Positions 16,304 through 24,290 of a stretch of 34,150 bases of DNA are shown piece by piece. The notes under the pieces are model-generated. The model did not search any database. It was not told the origin of the DNA and saw only the letters and a list, made by a program, of their open reading frames with translations. Positions within the stretch are counted from its first letter, which is position 1; each line of letters starts with the position of its first letter. Source of the DNA: JANXQE01 sp035651635 (GTDB lineage: Bacteria > Verrucomicrobiota > Verrucomicrobiia > Limisphaerales > UBA8199); contig DASRFK010000053.1 in assembly GCA_035651635.1 (NCBI GenBank), forward strand, positions 1 through 34,150, read 5' to 3'. A program made the translations under genes and the position numbers.

Positions 16304-17227
16304 TTAAGAACCAAACAAAGTTTTAATCAAGCGACCCGGATTGCGGTAATCGGCAATCAGACAATCCGCGCCCGCCTCGCGAAGCTGCGCGGCTTTTTGC
16401 GCGTGAAGCTTGCCGGAGCCATTGTGATCCTCGTCGCTCGCCACTCCGACCGCCAATCCACCGGTTTGCTTTGTCAGTCGGATTTCCACCGGGCCATCGC
16501 CGAAAGACAGCAGGCGCTCGCCGGACAATTGTTCTTCCCGCATCAATCGCTCGATAACCGCTTGCTTGGAGGACCCCATTAGGTCCGCCGTGCTGCCGTA
16601 AATGTGCGGGCCAAAAAACGGCGCCAGGCCGAGCAATTCGGCTTCTTCTTTCACCTGCTCCTCGGCGGTGCCGCTCAAAATCACAAGCACCAGCCCGCGT
16701 CCGTGCAGTCTTTGCAACAGATCGCGCGCGCCGTGCACAACAAATTCGTCCGGCCGAGCCGCCCCGCGCCGAACCTTTTCCTTTCTCTCATCGACGAGTT
16801 TTGCCAGCACGCCGAGATACTGCCGCAGCATCCGCTCTGGCTCCAGTTCCGGACCGCCGTGCTCCGCAACACGCTGGGCGCAGCGTTCCATCTGGTAAAT
16901 GGAAGACTTGCCATTCAAAGACAAAATGTCGTCCACGATTTGATCGTGGATAGTTTGCTCGAGTGCCGAGCATAGCCTGAGTTCATTAGCGAGCTGGGGC
17001 CCCGACTGCTCCCCCTCTCCCGGGGGAGAGGGCGAGCTTCCTTGCTCTGCCGCGGAAATCGGGACTCGTGAAACCCGTCCCTCGGAAAGCGTCGGAATTT
17101 GTTCCAGGAACAGACCAGCCATCAACTCCGGCCAACCATGCCGAAGCCACGAAATGGTGCCATCGAAGTCAAAAACCACGTGGCTGATCCCGGGTCGCGG
17201 TGAAATGCCCGCAACAAGCTCATCCAT
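16304..17227 (-). CDS. HAD-superfamily phosphatase with repeat-derived insertion
   Basis: A protein of about 307 residues with all four HAD motifs: VVFDFDGTIS (nucleophile Asp and acid/base Asp), VLVILSGTAEE (Ser), the Lys of GSSKQAVIERL, and LLSFGDGPVEI (acidic Mg ligand). A large cap domain lies between motifs I and II. After motif I there is a low-complexity stretch (SSPSPPGEGEQSG) encoded by a palindromic repeat, which looks like an in-frame insertion into the cap. The ATG at 17227 is used; a GTG at 17245 would add six residues and neither has a good ribosome site. Position between manC and the kinase fits a sugar-phosphate phosphatase; the substrate is unknown. Confidence 0.8.
   Translation of the reverse strand: MDELVAGISPRPGISHVVFDFDGTISWLRHGWPELMAGLFLEQIPTLSEGRVSRVPISAAEQGSSPSPPGEGEQSGPQLANELRLCSALEQTIHDQIVDDILSLNGKSSIYQMERCAQRVAEHGGPELEPERMLRQYLGVLAKLVDERKEKVRRGAARPDEFVVHGARDLLQRLHGRGLVLVILSGTAEEQVKEEAELLGLAPFFGPHIYGSTADLMGSSKQAVIERLMREEQLSGERLLSFGDGPVEIRLTKQTGGLAVGVASDEDHNGSGKLHAQKAAQLREAGADCLIADYRNPGRLIKTLFGS
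17013..17032. repeat. 20-bp palindromic repeat inside the HAD gene
   Basis: CCCTCTCCC-GG-GGGAGAGGG: two perfect 9-bp arms around 2 bp. The same type of C/T-rich palindrome is common between genes of GC-rich environmental bacteria. Here it is read through in frame and codes for a SPSPPGEGE peptide. Confidence 0.75.
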
Positions 17228-17256
17228 TGATTTGGAGGGAATCACCGGCGGCTTTT

Positions 17257-18387
17257 CTACAGCAACTTTTTAAATTTCGGATCCTGGCCGAGGCGTTTGA
17301 CCAGTTCTTTCACTTTTTGAGCCTGGCTCTTATGCGCGAGCAAAGTGGCATCGTCGGTTTGGACCAGGATTGAATCACGCAGTCCCACCACCGCAATGGG
17401 CGTGCGCCGATCTTTGGTGCGCGCGTCGAAAATGATATTGCGCGCTCCATCCACGTGCAAAAATTCTCCAACCGCACAGTTCCCTTCGGCGTCGGCCTTG
17501 AGATGCCGGCCCAGGGCCGTCCAGGATCCCAAATCATCCCACTCGAACGCGCCGTCAGCGACGATGACGTTTTGCGCGTGTTCCATCAGCGAGAAATCGA
17601 TCGAGATTTTCGTCAACTCCGGGTATTCTTTGGCCAGCACCTTGTTTAGCTTGGCCGGAGTCCCGGCGACCTTGAACCAGCGCTGGCAAGCCGCATACAT
17701 CTCCGGCTGGTGTTTCTGCAAGCCTTCAGTGATGGTTACGAATGACCAGATGAACATCCCCGCGTTCCACCGGTACCGGCCACTGTTCAGATATTCGAGC
17801 GCCTTGTCGAAATTAGGTTTTTCCACGAATTGTTCCGCGCGGAAAAAGCTGGTTTTGTATCCCTTCACCCCCTGGGGCGGGGGCAGCGGTTCCCCAACGG
17901 CGATATAGCCGTAGCCAGTGGCTGGTTCCGTGGGCTTGATGCCAATGGTCACAATGGCCTGGCCGCGGCCGGCGACGTCGAAGGCATCGCCGAGGACCTG
18001 CTGAAACTTCTTTTCCTCGGGAATCACATGGTCGGCGGGCAACACCGCCATGACGGCGGTCGTGGAGCGCGAGCCGACCAGCGCCGCACCCAGGGTGACG
18101 GCCGCGGTCGTATCGCGGCCCACTGGCTCGGCGATCACGTTGTCTTTGGGTAATTTTGGCAATTGTTTCCGTACCTCGGGCGCCTGGATCTCATTGGTGA
18201 TGATCAAGACGTTGCTTAGCGGCACCAGCGGCAATACGCGATCCACCGCTTCTTGCAGAAAAGAACGGCCGCCCAATAATGCCAAAAGTTGTTTGGGAGT
18301 TTTCTCACGACTGACCGGCCAGAAGCGTTCGCCGCGACCGCCGGCCATAATGATCACAAAACGGTCCGCATTGGGTTTTGCTTTCAT
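17257..18387 (-). CDS. manC: Mannose-1-phosphate guanylyltransferase
   Basis: A 376-residue nucleotidyltransferase with the signature IIMAGGRGERFWPVSREKTPKQLL (residues ~13-36), the GDP-mannose pyrophosphorylase form of GGxGxRxWPxSRxxxPKQ. Later motifs are VLPADHVI, ATGYGYIAVG, QFVEKPNFDKALEYL and YRWNAGMFIW, followed by FEWDDLGSWTAL. It makes GDP-mannose from mannose-1-phosphate and GTP, or a related GDP-sugar. The C-terminal phosphomannose isomerase domain of bifunctional enzymes is absent, so it is the short monofunctional form. Its start overlaps the trpA stop by 4 nt (ATGA). Confidence 0.92.
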   Translation of the reverse strand: MKAKPNADRFVIIMAGGRGERFWPVSREKTPKQLLALLGGRSFLQEAVDRVLPLVPLSNVLIITNEIQAPEVRKQLPKLPKDNVIAEPVGRDTTAAVTLGAALVGSRSTTAVMAVLPADHVIPEEKKFQQVLGDAFDVAGRGQAIVTIGIKPTEPATGYGYIAVGEPLPPPQGVKGYKTSFFRAEQFVEKPNFDKALEYLNSGRYRWNAGMFIWSFVTITEGLQKHQPEMYAACQRWFKVAGTPAKLNKVLAKEYPELTKISIDFSLMEHAQNVIVADGAFEWDDLGSWTALGRHLKADAEGNCAVGEFLHVDGARNIIFDARTKDRRTPIAVVGLRDSILVQTDDATLLAHKSQAQKVKELVKRLGQDPKFKKLL

Positions 18388-19184
18388 GAATGCTTTACAC
18401 CGTTGATCAGGGTTCGGACAAATTCCGTTGCGTGCGGCACCAGGTGAGCACCTTTTCCCGCTTTGGCGATTTCATTCACGATAGCGCTGCCGACCACCAC
18501 GGCATCGCCCATGCGCGCTACATTCCCCGCCTGTTCGGCTGTGGAAATACCGAAACCGATGGCGATGGGCAACTCGGTATGCGTTCGGATTTTCGCGACC
18601 ATCTGCTCGAGGGTATCGGCGAGCTTGCTCTGCATCCCAGTGACGCCTTCGCGCGAAACGTAGTAAATGAAGCCACGGCCGCGTTTGGCGATAAATTCGA
18701 TGCGCTCTTCGGGTGTCGTGGGCGCCACCAGGTAAATGTTGGCCAGACCGTTCTTTTGCATCAATCCCTCGTACGCCGCGCCTTCTTCCGGCGGCAGATC
18801 CAGCACCAGCAATCCATCCACACCGGCGACAGCCGCTTCCTTGATGAACCGTTCCATTCCATAACGATGCACCAGATTGAAATAGATATAGAGAACGATG
18901 GGAATTTGTGAACTCTTGCGCAGCTCGGCTACCGTCTCCAGAACTTTGGCTGGGGTGGTCCCGGACTCCAAGCCCCGTTGTGACGCCAACTGATTGACTA
19001 ATCCATCCGCCAACGGATCACTGAAGGGAACACCCAGTTCGAGGACATCGACCCCAGCCTTGTCAAAGGCCAGCGCGAGCGCTCGCGTGGCGGCCAGGTC
19101 GGGATCGCCGGCGCCAATATACGCGATAAACCCTTTGCGTCCCGCGCCTTTAAGCGCGGTAAATCGATCCACAATTCGGTTCAT
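18384..19184 (-). CDS. trpA: Tryptophan synthase alpha chain
   Basis: A 266-residue TIM barrel from the ATG at 19184, which gives the usual start MNRIVDRFTALKGAGRKGFIAYIGAGDPD. The catalytic Glu and Asp are both present in VLELGVPFSDPLADG. Further conserved segments are VDGLLVLDLPPEE, FIYYVSREGVTGMQ (the phosphate-binding region) and IGFGISTAEQ. It splits indole-3-glycerol phosphate to indole for the beta subunit. trpB and other trp genes are not in the window. A GTG at 19214 would add ten residues. The upstream 65-nt gap contains a short A-rich direct repeat (AAATCGCAAATCGCCAATC) and no clear promoter. Confidence 0.95.
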   Translation of the reverse strand: MNRIVDRFTALKGAGRKGFIAYIGAGDPDLAATRALALAFDKAGVDVLELGVPFSDPLADGLVNQLASQRGLESGTTPAKVLETVAELRKSSQIPIVLYIYFNLVHRYGMERFIKEAAVAGVDGLLVLDLPPEEGAAYEGLMQKNGLANIYLVAPTTPEERIEFIAKRGRGFIYYVSREGVTGMQSKLADTLEQMVAKIRTHTELPIAIGFGISTAEQAGNVARMGDAVVVGSAIVNEIAKAGKGAHLVPHATEFVRTLINGVKHS

Positions 19185-19249
19185 CGCCGCGGAGTTTCGA
19201 GGTTCAGGTTTCACCTTTCAAGCGGAAATCCCAAATCGCAAATCGCCAA

Positions 19250-20023
19250 TCACCCGCCCACCTTATGCCCGGCTCTGCTCTCCCATAACATCCGCAGCCC
19301 TTGCAACGTCAACAGTGGGTCCACCGTCGTGATTTCCGGCAGACCCGCCGCAATCAGTTCGCCATAGCCGCCAGTCGCCACCACCGGCAAACGGCGGGCG
19401 CGCAACTCGCTTTTCAATTGCTTTATCAACTCCCGCACCAACCCGCGATATCCATGCACTGCGCCGATCAGCATCGCCTCTTCGGTACTCTTGCCCACAA
19501 CGCCTTTCGGCTCGCGAATCTTGATGCGCGGCAATAATGCCGTCTTTTCGTGCAGATATTCGGTCATGGCAGCTAACCCGGGCGCGATGATGCCGCCGAT
19601 GTAATCACCCTCGCGGTTGACTACGTCAAAGGTCACGGCCGTGCCGAAATCCACTACAACAACCGGAGCCCCAAAACGGCGCCGCGCCGCCACGGCGTTC
19701 GCCAGCCGATCCGGTCCAATCGTTTTTGGTTTTGGATAATCGACCCCGATCCCCAGGCCCGCCAAAGTTTCTGAAGATAACACCAGGCAGTTTAGCTTCC
19801 ATTTCCGCTGCACGGCAGCGCATACCACCGGCGTGCACCGAGGCACGACACTGCAGAGGGCGGCTCCTTCAAGCCGGGTTCGGCCAACAAACCGCCGCAG
19901 CCGCGGCAGCGATTCGCCGGCGGCCAATTCCGCCGTCAAGACATCGGTCTGGCGCAAGATGCGGCCGCCGCTGGCCAAACCCATATGTGTATGGGTGTTG
20001 CCGATATCGATCAGCAGCAGCAT
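19250..20023 (-). CDS. coaX: Type III pantothenate kinase
   Basis: A 257-residue protein starting MLLLIDIGNTHTHMGLASGG, the ASKHA phosphate-1 loop of CoaX. Further family motifs are IGPDRLANAVAARRRFG, VVVDFGTAVTFDVV (the catalytic Asp region), GGIIAPGLAAM and VATGGYGELI. It phosphorylates pantothenate, the first step to coenzyme A, and unlike type I enzymes is not inhibited by CoA. The ATG at 20023 lies 4 nt after the birA stop; an in-frame ATG at 20047 would add eight residues. A birA-coaX order is common in bacteria. Confidence 0.95.
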   Translation of the reverse strand: MLLLIDIGNTHTHMGLASGGRILRQTDVLTAELAAGESLPRLRRFVGRTRLEGAALCSVVPRCTPVVCAAVQRKWKLNCLVLSSETLAGLGIGVDYPKPKTIGPDRLANAVAARRRFGAPVVVVDFGTAVTFDVVNREGDYIGGIIAPGLAAMTEYLHEKTALLPRIKIREPKGVVGKSTEEAMLIGAVHGYRGLVRELIKQLKSELRARRLPVVATGGYGELIAAGLPEITTVDPLLTLQGLRMLWESRAGHKVGG

Positions 20024-20027
20024 CGGT

Positions 20028-21008
20028 TTATTTCTCGACCGTGACATCGCCACCTACAATTCGCTCCAAATGACCGTGGTCCGTTCTTAACAGCAACGCT
20101 CCGTCTTCTCCGAGCGACTCGGCGCGGCCGCACAAACGCCGCTGCCCCAATTGAATCACGAGCCGCTGGCCCAGCGTGCTGCAATGGCTTTCCCACTCGT
20201 CCGCCACCGAACTGAATTCTCCGTCCAACACTCGCCCGTACTGCCGATCCAACTCCGTGAGAATGGCGGCGGCCAATTCAATGCGCACCACCGGTTTTCC
20301 CAATTCGATTCTCAATGACGTGGCCTGCGCCCTGAGCTCGGGACTGAAATCCTCGACTGTTAAATTCACGTCCACACCGATCCCGACGAGTACATACTTG
20401 ATCCGGTCCAGTTCGGCGCTTAGCTCCGTCAGGATACCAGCGACTTTCTTTCCGGCGATCAGGATGTCGTTGGGCCACTTGATCTCGACCTTCAATCCCG
20501 TCCGCGATTCGATCGCCGCGCGTAAGGCCGTGGCGGAAGCGACCGTCAACTGGGTCGCCGCCTGTGGCGTCAGGTTGGGCCGAAGCAAAACGGAAAACCA
20601 AAGCCCTTTGTGCGCCGGTGATATCCAGGCGCGTCCCAGCCGTCCGCGCCCTTGCGTCTGCGACTCGGCAAAGACGACCGCGCCTTCCCCGGCACCGTCC
20701 CGCGCCAGCTTCTCAATGACGTCATTGGTGGAGGTGGTCTGTTCGAAAACACGGATATCGCGGCCGATCCGGCGATTCGGCGCCAGGCGCCAACTCAGAT
20801 CATCCGCGTGCAATACGTCGGGCGCGCTCAGCAGCCGATATCCATGATGCGGGCTGGCTTCGATTTCATAACCCAATTGTTGCAGAGCCTCGATCCGGGC
20901 ACCAATAGCAGCGCGGGTTATACCAAGCTTCTGCGAAAGCTCGGCTCCAGAAATGGCTTCAGATCCCCGCGCCCGCAGGGCCTGCAAGATCTGAGCGTCC
21001 AGCGACAT
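20028..21008 (-). CDS. birA: Bifunctional biotin protein ligase / biotin repressor
   Basis: A 326-residue protein with an N-terminal winged-helix domain (residues ~1-62: ISGAELSQKLGITRAAIGARIEALQQLGYEI) and then the ligase domain. The biotinoyl-AMP loop is seen as SQTQGRGRLGRAW. KWPNDILIAGKKVAGIL, with its catalytic Lys, and LVGIGVDVNLTVEDF follow. The C-terminal SH3-like domain ends the protein. It joins biotin to carboxylase carrier protein, and the DNA-binding domain suggests that it also acts as a biotin-responsive repressor. No biotin genes are nearby. It starts 7 nt after the nadC stop. Confidence 0.95.
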   Translation of the reverse strand: MSLDAQILQALRARGSEAISGAELSQKLGITRAAIGARIEALQQLGYEIEASPHHGYRLLSAPDVLHADDLSWRLAPNRRIGRDIRVFEQTTSTNDVIEKLARDGAGEGAVVFAESQTQGRGRLGRAWISPAHKGLWFSVLLRPNLTPQAATQLTVASATALRAAIESRTGLKVEIKWPNDILIAGKKVAGILTELSAELDRIKYVLVGIGVDVNLTVEDFSPELRAQATSLRIELGKPVVRIELAAAILTELDRQYGRVLDGEFSSVADEWESHCSTLGQRLVIQLGQRRLCGRAESLGEDGALLLRTDHGHLERIVGGDVTVEK

Positions 21009-21015
21009 ATCTCTG

Positions 21016-21918
21016 TTAGAGCTGGAAATCCAATCCGATATCCACCGCCCGCGCCGAGTGCGTCAGGGCCCCGACGGAAACAAAATCTACGCCCGATTCC
21101 GCCACCGCTCGGACTGTCGCCAGGGTGATGCCGCCGCTGGCTTCGGTTTGGGCGCGGCCTTTGCATTTCTGCACCGCCAGGCGCAATTGCACCGGGTTCA
21201 TATTATCCAGGAGAATGAAATCCGCGCCGGCCTGCAGCGCCTGGTCCACTTGCTCGAGGGTATCGGCTTCCACTTCGATTTTGAGCTGTGGATATTGCCT
21301 CCGCGCGCGCGCCACCGCCGCGCCGACCGGGTCCTCTGATTCCCGGCTCAACGCCGCCAGGTGATTGTCTTTGATCAACACCATGTCGTACAGGCCGATC
21401 CGATGATTACGGCCGCCCCCGCAGGCTACCGCATATTTTTCCAGCCGCCGCCAACCTGGCGTCGTCTTGCGCGTATCAAGAATTTGCGCCCGCGTTCCTT
21501 TGATGGCCTGGACAAACTGCGCGGTCAATGTGGCGATGCCAGAAAGCCGTTGAATAAAGTTCAAAGCCACCCGTTCGGCGCTCAACAAAGCCCGGGCCGG
21601 TCCCGACACAGTCAGCAAGCTCGCTCCGGCGCCCACGCTCTGGCCGTCTTCGGCCTTGCGCGAAATCGTTGCGTCTGCCGCCAGCCGTTGAAAGGCGGCT
21701 TCGGCCAGCGCCAAACCCGCCACGACCAGCGGTTCACGCGCCGCCATATTGGCCGAAGCGCGCGCCTCCGCCGCCACGGTGGCCAAAGCCGTTACGTCGC
21801 CACTCCCGATATCCTCGTTGAGGGCGAGTTCGACGGCGTGCTGGACTTCTGCCGCGCTGAGGGCTTCCACGAAACCAACATGGACAAATTCCCCGTGCAG
21901 CGCATCAGAAAAAACCAC
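21016..21918 (-). CDS. nadC: Nicotinate-nucleotide pyrophosphorylase (quinolinate phosphoribosyltransferase)
   Basis: A protein of about 300 residues with the complete NadC pattern: LNEDIGSGDVTA near the N-terminus, ERVALNFIQRLSGIATLT, ILDTRKTTPGWRRLEKYAV, the active-site segment GGGRNHRIGLYDMVLIKDNH, KIEVEADTLEQ, FILLDNMNP and EASGGITLATV. It converts quinolinate and PRPP to nicotinate mononucleotide for NAD synthesis. The start is uncertain: the listed GTG at 21918 gives 16 extra N-terminal residues compared with a GTG at 21870, which is closer to the usual start, and neither has a good ribosome site. It is the first gene of the minus-strand run. Confidence 0.93.
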   Translation of the reverse strand: MVFSDALHGEFVHVGFVEALSAAEVQHAVELALNEDIGSGDVTALATVAAEARASANMAAREPLVVAGLALAEAAFQRLAADATISRKAEDGQSVGAGASLLTVSGPARALLSAERVALNFIQRLSGIATLTAQFVQAIKGTRAQILDTRKTTPGWRRLEKYAVACGGGRNHRIGLYDMVLIKDNHLAALSRESEDPVGAAVARARRQYPQLKIEVEADTLEQVDQALQAGADFILLDNMNPVQLRLAVQKCKGRAQTEASGGITLATVRAVAESGVDFVSVGALTHSARAVDIGLDFQL

Positions 21919-21975
21919 CGCCCGTCGCGCGCCGTATAACAGAGTTTTGAACGCTAAAGGCGTCTCTCATATCAG

Positions 21976-21993
21976 CCTGGGCGAAACCCCAGG
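21976..21993. repeat. Hairpin within a REP-like repeat (nadC upstream)
   Basis: CCTGGG-CGAAAC-CCCAGG, a perfect 6-bp stem. The context (AACGCTAAAGGCGT before, CCAGGAAAAC after) resembles the dispersed 'AGCCTGGGGCGAAGCCCCAGG' repeats of Verrucomicrobiota and Planctomycetota. The copy here looks degenerate. Confidence 0.55.
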
Positions 21994-22031
21994 AAAACTG
22001 CGCGGATCATCGATTCGCAAGGGCCAAAGGC

Positions 22032-22128
22032 GTGGTTTAGGCTACTCGGTGAAGAACCGTCGCTTGCACCGAGCTAAAAACTGGAACGAAATGCCCTAAT
22101 TTTGGGCATTAGTTTTGTTCTAAACCAC
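22032..22128. repeat. Inverted-repeat element able to fold as a three-way junction
   Basis: Three perfect stems share one region. The outer arms are GTGGTTTAG (22032-22040) and CTAAACCAC (22120-22128). Inside are CTCGGTG/CACCGAG (22045-22051 with 22067-22073) and AATGCCC/GGGCATT (22090-22096 with 22104-22110). On either strand this gives a junction of two hairpins closed by a 9-bp stem. It may be a repeat remnant or a small structured RNA. It lies in the divergent gap between nadC and the porin gene. Confidence 0.6.
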
Positions 22129-22138
22129 TCGAAGGCCG

Positions 22139-22226
22139 AGTCGTTGGGCTGACCGGCCGCGGCCCGGGACCGTCGCAAGGAAAGTTGCACGAATCGCCAG
22201 TCAGGTACTCCGGGGGCATAACGACT
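22139..22226 (+). promoter_or_regulatory. Structured leader upstream of porin gene (possible cis-regulatory RNA)
   Basis: Three nested stems stack into one long hairpin. AGTCGTT/AACGACT (22139-22145 with 22220-22226) is perfect over 7 bp. CTGACCGGC/GCCAGTCAG (22149-22157 with 22196-22204) has one C.A mismatch. CGT-C-GCAA/TTGC-ACG (22171-22178 with 22185-22191) is interrupted by a single bulged C. The hairpin ends 18 nt before the porin ATG and just before its GGAAGG ribosome site, a position suited to translational control. It matches no riboswitch class I know. Function is inference. Confidence 0.5.
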
Positions 22227-22243
22227 GCTTCGGAAGGCTGGTC

Positions 22244-23590
22244 ATGTCGCACACCACAGTCACGCGGACTGCCCTCATTGCTTGGGCGGTGTGGTTGCTC
22301 TTTGGATGCGACCCGGTTTGGGGGGATGACTCACTGGATTTACGCGAAGAGTTACGGCAGTTGCGGGAGCAGAACTCGGCGCTGCAAAAGCAGTTGCAGC
22401 AACAACAAACCATGATCGAGACGCTTTCACGAAAAGTCGGCGACATCGAGCAGAGCCAATCCCAGAGCCTCGCGGCGGACAGGCCTGCAGCCACGGCTAA
22501 AGCATCTGATGACGCGACGCTGGATGTGCCGAAGGGAGCCTCAACTTTCGGCAACATTCACCTGAGCGGCGAGGGTGGGGTTGGTTTTTTCAAAACGGGC
22601 TCCGAAGGCGCGTTTCCGAACAATGAATTCCGGCTGGATGAGGCGCGGCTGTTTCTCGAGGCGCCGGTTTACGGCAGTGTCTATTTTTACGGAGAGCTTG
22701 ACTTGGCCACCCGGGAAGAACCCGACGTGGAAGCACGACTCGGTGAAGTGTACGTGGACGTCGAGAACGTTTCGCAACTCTGGAATGGCGACCACCAGTT
22801 GAGCGCGCGCGCCGGACGGATGTTCATCCCGTTCGGCGAGGAGTATCAAACCCGCTACGCCATCGATAACCCATTTGTTTCGCATTCGCTGTCCGATATC
22901 TGGGGAGTGGACGAAGGACTTGAGCTTTATGGCCACGCTGGAAAATTCAGCTATGTGGCGGCGGTGCAAAACGGAGGGATTCCCGATACGCGCGATTTCA
23001 CCTCCGACAAATCGGTGGCCGGGCGAATCAGTTTCGATCCCGGCCGGCGGGTTCATCTGAGCGTGAGCGGGATGCGAACCGGCGACAATGACGCGAAGCA
23101 GGATCAGCTCTCGGCGCTGTGGTTTGCCAATGGTTTTTTTAGCTCGATTGGTTCTCGCGCGACAACGCGCTTTGCGGTCGAACTGGTGGAAGGTGACGTC
23201 CAGGTGCGGCTTCCCCGAGGCCACGTCAGCGCGTTCGGCGGCTACGCTCACTACCATGACAACGATCCGGCGGTTCGAAACGATCGGGATATTTATTTTT
23301 ATTCAATTGAGGGGGTTCATGACCTCGTCGGCAAGCTCTACGGCGCGGCGCGGTTCAGCCAGATCCTGTGTCCGGGCGGCTATCCGCTGGCGGGCGATGG
23401 GGACTTTGGAGAGTACTATTTTGGCTCCCCTACGACGGAGTTGTGGCGCTTAAGCTTGGATTTAGGCTACCGCTGGAGCCAAAACCTTCTGCTGAAAGCC
23501 GAGTACAGCTTTGAGCGCGGCCATACCGTCCAGGGCGATTCACGAGAAAACGAAGACCTGTTCGCGCTGGAAGCGGCCTTTCGCTTTTAA
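22244..23590 (+). CDS. Outer-membrane porin-like beta-barrel with coiled-coil N-terminus
   Basis: A 448-residue exported protein. The signal peptide covers ~1-27 (MSHTTVTRTALIAWAVWLLFG..VWG). A Gln/Leu-rich coiled coil (LREELRQLREQNSALQKQLQ) at ~30-70 is followed by a linker. From ~100 on there are alternating amphipathic strands (IHLSGEGGVGFF, YFYGELDLA, QLSARAGRMFIPFG) ending in Phe after ALEAAF, the usual outer-membrane insertion signal. The layout resembles phosphate-selective-porin or OprO-like proteins with an N-terminal trimerisation helix. The ATG is supported by GGAAGG 6 nt upstream. It leads a group continuing with a cupredoxin-like gene (4-nt gap) and a hybrid kinase (3-nt gap), so the three are probably one operon. 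The solute is unknown. Confidence 0.8.
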   Translation: MSHTTVTRTALIAWAVWLLFGCDPVWGDDSLDLREELRQLREQNSALQKQLQQQQTMIETLSRKVGDIEQSQSQSLAADRPAATAKASDDATLDVPKGASTFGNIHLSGEGGVGFFKTGSEGAFPNNEFRLDEARLFLEAPVYGSVYFYGELDLATREEPDVEARLGEVYVDVENVSQLWNGDHQLSARAGRMFIPFGEEYQTRYAIDNPFVSHSLSDIWGVDEGLELYGHAGKFSYVAAVQNGGIPDTRDFTSDKSVAGRISFDPGRRVHLSVSGMRTGDNDAKQDQLSALWFANGFFSSIGSRATTRFAVELVEGDVQVRLPRGHVSAFGGYAHYHDNDPAVRNDRDIYFYSIEGVHDLVGKLYGAARFSQILCPGGYPLAGDGDFGEYYFGSPTTELWRLSLDLGYRWSQNLLLKAEYSFERGHTVQGDSRENEDLFALEAAFRF

Positions 23591-23594
23591 TCCT

Positions 23595-24287
23595 ATGCGA
23601 CACGCACTGTTTCTCCTCCTGGTCTATGGAACCGCAATCAGTCCGACAATGGCTGGTACAATCACGGGCTTCGTGCATGCCCAGGGGAAACAAGGCACCG
23701 ACGCTGAGGGCGCGGGCGGCAAGTACGACAGCCATCAATTCAAATTCGTCGAGCGGGTTGACTATGCGTCGATGCACGATTTTCTGGTGTACATCGAAGG
23801 TCCTGCGGGGACCAATCCCCCGGCACCATCCAAACCTGTCCAGGTAGTGACCACCCGGATCGCTCAGAAAGGAGCGATGTTCACACCCCATATCCTGCCC
23901 ATTGTGGTGGGCACGACGGTCGAGTGGCCGAATTACGATGATATTCTGCATAATGTCTTTTCCTTCTCGGAAGCGAAACCGTTCGATCTAGGGCTGTACA
24001 AGAGTCCGGAGGTCAAGCAGGTTACTTTCGACAAACCGGGGCGAGTGGACGTCTTCTGCTCCATTCATGCCCGGATGAATTGCATCGTGATGGTGCTGGA
24101 GAACCCTTTTTTTGCCATGACCAACGAGCGAGGGGCGTTCAAGATCCTCAATGTTCCGGCTGGGGTTTATAAGCTCAAAGCCTGGCATGAACGGCTGCCC
24201 AGCCAGGTTCGGGAGGTTCTCGTGCCCGAGCAAGGCGAGGTGAAAGCGGATTTCGTTCTGGGCATCACCAATCTGCCCAAATCCTGA
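23595..24287 (+). CDS. Exported cupredoxin-like (type 1 copper) protein with C-terminal carboxypeptidase-regulatory-like domain
   Basis: A 230-residue protein. The signal peptide is residues 1-20 (MRHALFLLLVYGTAISPTMA). The cupredoxin part shows the type 1 copper ligand order: His119 in DDILHNVF, then Cys155, His158 and Met161 in FCSIHARM, as in plastocyanin-like 'methylamine utilisation' proteins. After it, AMTNERGAFKILNVPAGVYKLKAWHE (about residues 173-200) is a transthyretin-like carboxypeptidase-regulatory segment. It should bind copper in the periplasm and carry or sense electrons. The ATG at 23595 lies 4 nt after the porin stop; a longer frame inside the porin gene is rejected. The immediate downstream gene is a sensor kinase. 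Confidence 0.85.
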   Translation: MRHALFLLLVYGTAISPTMAGTITGFVHAQGKQGTDAEGAGGKYDSHQFKFVERVDYASMHDFLVYIEGPAGTNPPAPSKPVQVVTTRIAQKGAMFTPHILPIVVGTTVEWPNYDDILHNVFSFSEAKPFDLGLYKSPEVKQVTFDKPGRVDVFCSIHARMNCIVMVLENPFFAMTNERGAFKILNVPAGVYKLKAWHERLPSQVREVLVPEQGEVKADFVLGITNLPKS

Positions 24288-24290
24288 ACT

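Noticed and set aside
22139..22243. Known riboswitch (cobalamin or cyclic-di-GMP type)
   Set aside because: Fragments such as GCCAGTCAGG recall parts of these classes, but the conserved cores are missing and the stem order differs.
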